Source: an uncultured Phaeodactylibacter sp. (lineage in GTDB: Bacteria; Bacteroidota; Bacteroidia; Chitinophagales; Saprospiraceae). Taken from it: a stretch of 8,105 bases of DNA. The position numbers were made by a program, and so were the translations under genes. Position 1 is the stretch's first letter. Each line of letters opens with the position of its first letter. Below the pieces are notes generated by a model. That model was not told the origin of the DNA. It saw only the letters and a program-made list of their open reading frames with translations, and ran no database searches. Of the stretch, positions 6,189 to 8,105 are shown piece by piece. The stretch lies in assembly GCA_913062745.1 (NCBI GenBank), contig CAJXXJ010000142.1, positions 1 through 8,105 on the forward strand, in the 5' to 3' direction.

Positions 6189-6755
6189 ATGGCTACTACG
6201 TCTGATATCCGTAAAGGGATGTGCATCGAGCACAATAACGACACCTTCGTCATTATTGAGTTCCAGCACGTCAAGCCCGGTAAGGGCAACGCTTTCGTAC
6301 GCACAAAGCTCAAAAGCCTGACTACCGGGAAAGTGCTCGATAATACTTTCCAGGCCGGCCACAAAGTGGATGAAGTCCGGGTGGAGCGCCGTAAGTTCCA
6401 GTTCCTGTATTCTGATGATATGGGCTTCAACTTCATGAATAACGAAACCTTCGAGCAGGTCAGCATCGCTGAAGCGATGATCGAAAACCCCGGTTTGCTC
6501 AAGGAAGGCATGGAAGTCGATATACTCTACCACGCGGAGCGCGAAGTACCGCTTACTTTGGAGATGCCGCAGTATATCGAGGTGGAAGTGACCTATACAG
6601 AGCCGGGCGTAAAGGGCGATACTGCTACCAACACTCTCAAGCCAGCTACCATAGAGACGGGAGCGGAAGTTCGCGTGCCCCTGTTTATCAACCAGGGAGA
6701 TATGATTAAAGTTGATACGTCGAACGGCGCTTACGTGGAACGTGTAAAACAATAA
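6189..6755 (+). CDS. efp: Translation elongation factor P
   Basis: EF-P binds between the ribosomal P and E sites and relieves stalling at consecutive prolines. The protein has 188 residues, the usual length, and the three-domain layout: an N-terminal KOW-like domain with the loop VKPGKGNAF (28-36), a middle OB domain (about 65-125) and a C-terminal OB domain (about 130-186) containing [16 protein letters not shown] and VPLFINQGD. Lys32 at the loop tip is the position that carries the beta-lysyl modification in E. coli (there Lys34). No modification gene is seen in this window. The next gene, accB, starts five bases after the stop, so the two are almost surely one transcript. Confidence 0.96.
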   Translation: MATTSDIRKGMCIEHNNDTFVIIEFQHVKPGKGNAFVRTKLKSLTTGKVLDNTFQAGHKVDEVRVERRKFQFLYSDDMGFNFMNNETFEQVSIAEAMIENPGLLKEGMEVDILYHAEREVPLTLEMPQYIEVEVTYTEPGVKGDTATNTLKPATIETGAEVRVPLFINQGDMIKVDTSNGAYVERVKQ

Positions 6756-6760
6756 CACCT

Positions 6761-7333
6761 ATGACAGTAAAAGACATTCAGGAGCTCGTCAAGCTCATCA
6801 ATAAGTCCAACCTGACCGAATTTAAAATGAAAGATGGGGAGTTTGAGCTTTCCATCCGTACCAACAAGCATCAAAAAGGGAAGCCACAGGCCGGGCAACA
6901 GCCGCCCGCAGCCAGCGCGCCACAAGCAGCCCCCATTATTCAGATGCCTCCGGTACAACAGCCCTACTCAGCACCGCCGCAGCCTCCGCAGCCCGCAGCT
7001 CCTGCAGCTCAGCCTGCTAAGCCGGCATCGGAGCAGCCCCGGCAGGAAACTCCCGCAGAAACAGCCAAAGGCGGAGATGATACTTCCAAATACCTGGAGA
7101 TCAAATCGCCTATCGTAGGGACCTTCTACCGCTCTTCTTCACCTGAGAAGCCACCGTATATCAAGGTAGGCGATACCATAGAAGTCGGGCAGGTCGTATG
7201 TATCGTGGAAGCGATGAAGCTTTTCAACGAAATCGAATCCGAGATATCCGGCAAAGTGGTAAAAACCATGGTGGAAGATGCACAGCCGGTAGAGTATGAT
7301 CAGGTCCTCTTCCTCATTGATCCGGAAGGGTAA
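6761..7333 (+). CDS. accB: Biotin carboxyl carrier protein of acetyl-CoA carboxylase
   Basis: AccB carries the biotin that shuttles carboxyl groups from AccC to the carboxyltransferase in malonyl-CoA synthesis. The 190-residue protein has an N-terminal helical segment (1-35), a long Pro/Ala/Gln-rich linker (about 41-100), and a biotinyl domain (about 108-189). The biotin site is EAMK with Lys153, preceded by [18 protein letters not shown], which fits the 'thumb' seen in acetyl-CoA carboxylase carriers and argues against other biotinyl or lipoyl proteins. The linker is longer than in E. coli AccB as I recall it and holds four proline pairs (QPPA, MPPV, APPQPPQ), with a fifth in the biotinyl domain (KPPY); there is no triple proline. 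It lies five bases after efp and 104 bases before accC. Confidence 0.95.
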   Translation: MTVKDIQELVKLINKSNLTEFKMKDGEFELSIRTNKHQKGKPQAGQQPPAASAPQAAPIIQMPPVQQPYSAPPQPPQPAAPAAQPAKPASEQPRQETPAETAKGGDDTSKYLEIKSPIVGTFYRSSSPEKPPYIKVGDTIEVGQVVCIVEAMKLFNEIESEISGKVVKTMVEDAQPVEYDQVLFLIDPEG

Positions 7334-7343
7334 TCAGGGCGGC

Positions 7344-7413
7344 CCTCCGGCCAACCGCTGGCGCGGAGGTAAACGCAGAATGCTGTCCGGCTGCCTGGGG
7401 TGACCCCTGCAGC
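7344..7413 (+). promoter_or_regulatory. Two hairpins in the accB-accC gap
   Basis: Hairpin 1 pairs CCTCCG-GCCA (7344-7353) with TGGC-G-CGGAGG (7359-7369): ten pairs, one bulged G, a five-base loop. Hairpin 2 pairs GCTGC (7390-7394) and GGGG (7397-7400) with CCCC (7404-7407) and GCAGC (7409-7413). Neither is followed by a T run, so they are not standard intrinsic terminators; they may stabilise or process the transcript, or reduce accC expression relative to accB. No clear promoter is seen before accC. Confidence 0.4.
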
Positions 7414-7437
7414 TGTTCATTTCAAACGAAAATCCTT

Positions 7438-8105
7438 ATGTTTCATAAAGTACTCATTGCGAATCGGGGAGAGATCGCGCTGCGCATCATCCGCACCTGC
7501 CGGGAGATGGGCATTAAGACCGTAGCGGTTTACTCTACTGCGGATCGCGAAAGCCTGCATGTACGCTTTGCTGACGAAGCCGTGTGCATCGGCCCGCCTT
7601 CGTCCACTGAATCTTACCTCAGCGTGCCGCGCATTATGGCAGCCGTCGAGATTACCAACGCTGACGCTATCCACCCGGGTTATGGTTTCCTGGCAGAAAA
7701 TGCCGACTTCGCGGAAGTATGCGCCGAATACGGAATCAAGTTTATTGGCCCAACCCCGGGACAGATTCGTAAAATGGGCGATAAGATCACGGCCAAAGAA
7801 ACCATGGTTAAAGCCGGCGTTCCGGTCATCCCGGGCTCCGATGGACTGGTCAAAGACCTCAAGTCGGGTATGAAAATCGCCAGCGACATCGGCTATCCGA
7901 TCATTTTGAAGGCTACTGCCGGTGGTGGCGGTAAAGGCATGCGCATCGTCTGGGAAGAAAAAGACTTTGAAAATAACTGGGACCGCGCGCGGCAGGAAGC
8001 CAAAGCGGCTTTCGGCAACGACGGGATTTACATCGAGAAGTTTATCGAGGAGCCCCGACATATTGAGTTTCAGATCGCCGGCGACCAAAAGGGCAAAGTA
8101 GTCCA
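7438..8105 (+). CDS. accC: Biotin carboxylase subunit of acetyl-CoA carboxylase, N-terminal part
   Basis: The frame is open to the window edge, giving the first 222 residues of a protein that usually has about 450-500. AccC uses ATP and bicarbonate to carboxylate the biotin on AccB. The N-terminal domain opens with [17 protein letters not shown] (4-20) and includes [12 protein letters not shown] (77-88). The ATP-grasp part shows Lys116 (GDKITAK), Lys159 ([14 protein letters not shown], with the glycine-rich ATP loop at 162-168) and His208 (EPRHIEFQ), agreeing with the nucleotide-binding residues of E. coli AccC. The closely related carboxylase domains of propionyl-CoA or pyruvate carboxylase share these motifs, but the position right after accB supports AccC. 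The ATG at 7438 gives the exact family N-terminus. The C-terminal half is outside the window. Confidence 0.93.
   Translation, partial: MFHKVLIANRGEIALRIIRTCREMGIKTVAVYSTADRESLHVRFADEAVCIGPPSSTESYLSVPRIMAAVEITNADAIHPGYGFLAENADFAEVCAEYGIKFIGPTPGQIRKMGDKITAKETMVKAGVPVIPGSDGLVKDLKSGMKIASDIGYPIILKATAGGGGKGMRIVWEEKDFENNWDRARQEAKAAFGNDGIYIEKFIEEPRHIEFQIAGDQKGKVV

Noticed and set aside
6186..6758. 190-codon minus-strand frame opposite efp
   Set aside because: It covers efp almost exactly on the other strand and shows no recognisable domain; efp is certain.
6920..7020. Repetitive-looking GC-rich stretch in accB as a DNA repeat
   Set aside because: It is the codon-level result of a Pro/Ala/Gln-rich protein linker, not a regular nucleotide repeat.
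7417..8088. Long open frame on the minus strand opposite accC
   Set aside because: It is the antisense shadow of accC, whose motifs are unmistakable; the shadow product resembles no family I know.
1..8105. Mobile element, CRISPR array, tRNA, rRNA or defence system
   Set aside because: No transposase, integrase, spaced direct repeats, RNA gene or nuclease/defence domains were seen; all genes belong to core or common accessory families.

Overview
The window looks like ordinary chromosome from a Bacteroidota bacterium of moderately high GC content. The strongest clue is the promoters: several genes are preceded by close matches to the Bacteroidota consensus (TTTG, about 19-20 bases, then TAnnTTTG), for example TACCTTTG before the FKBP gene and TATCTTTG before efp and the symporter gene. 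Start codons mostly sit in leaders without a clear Shine-Dalgarno sequence, which also fits the phylum. The gene order fabH-efp-accB-accC and the protein sequences agree. I cannot resolve the class or genus from the sequence alone.

Layout, left to right. (1) A DUF819/YjcL-type membrane protein on the minus strand, whose C-terminus is cut off by the window edge (1-884). (2) Divergent from it, a two-gene unit guaD-like guanine deaminase plus lspA (signal peptidase II), joined by a one-base stop/start overlap. (3) A two-module VOC (glyoxalase/dioxygenase fold) protein. (4) Convergent with that gene and overlapping its end, a lipoprotein FKBP-type prolyl isomerase on the minus strand. (5) Divergent from the FKBP gene, a 13-helix-type sodium:solute symporter with a leader of about 145 nt that can form three hairpins. 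(6) A lipid synthesis and translation block: fabH, efp, accB and the first half of accC, the last cut by the right edge.

The right-hand block has a clear joint role. AccB and AccC are the biotin carrier and biotin carboxylase of acetyl-CoA carboxylase, which makes malonyl-CoA. FabH condenses acyl-CoA with malonyl-ACP to start fatty acid synthesis. EF-P helps ribosomes through proline-rich stretches, and the AccB linker just downstream is rich in proline pairs. On the left, LspA trims lipoproteins, and the FKBP protein nearby carries a lipoprotein signal, so it is a plausible LspA substrate.

I see no mobile element, CRISPR array, tRNA or rRNA, and no convincing novel system. The points most worth a second look are non-coding: the structured symporter leader, a terminator-like hairpin just downstream of the predicted fabH start site, and two hairpins between accB and accC.
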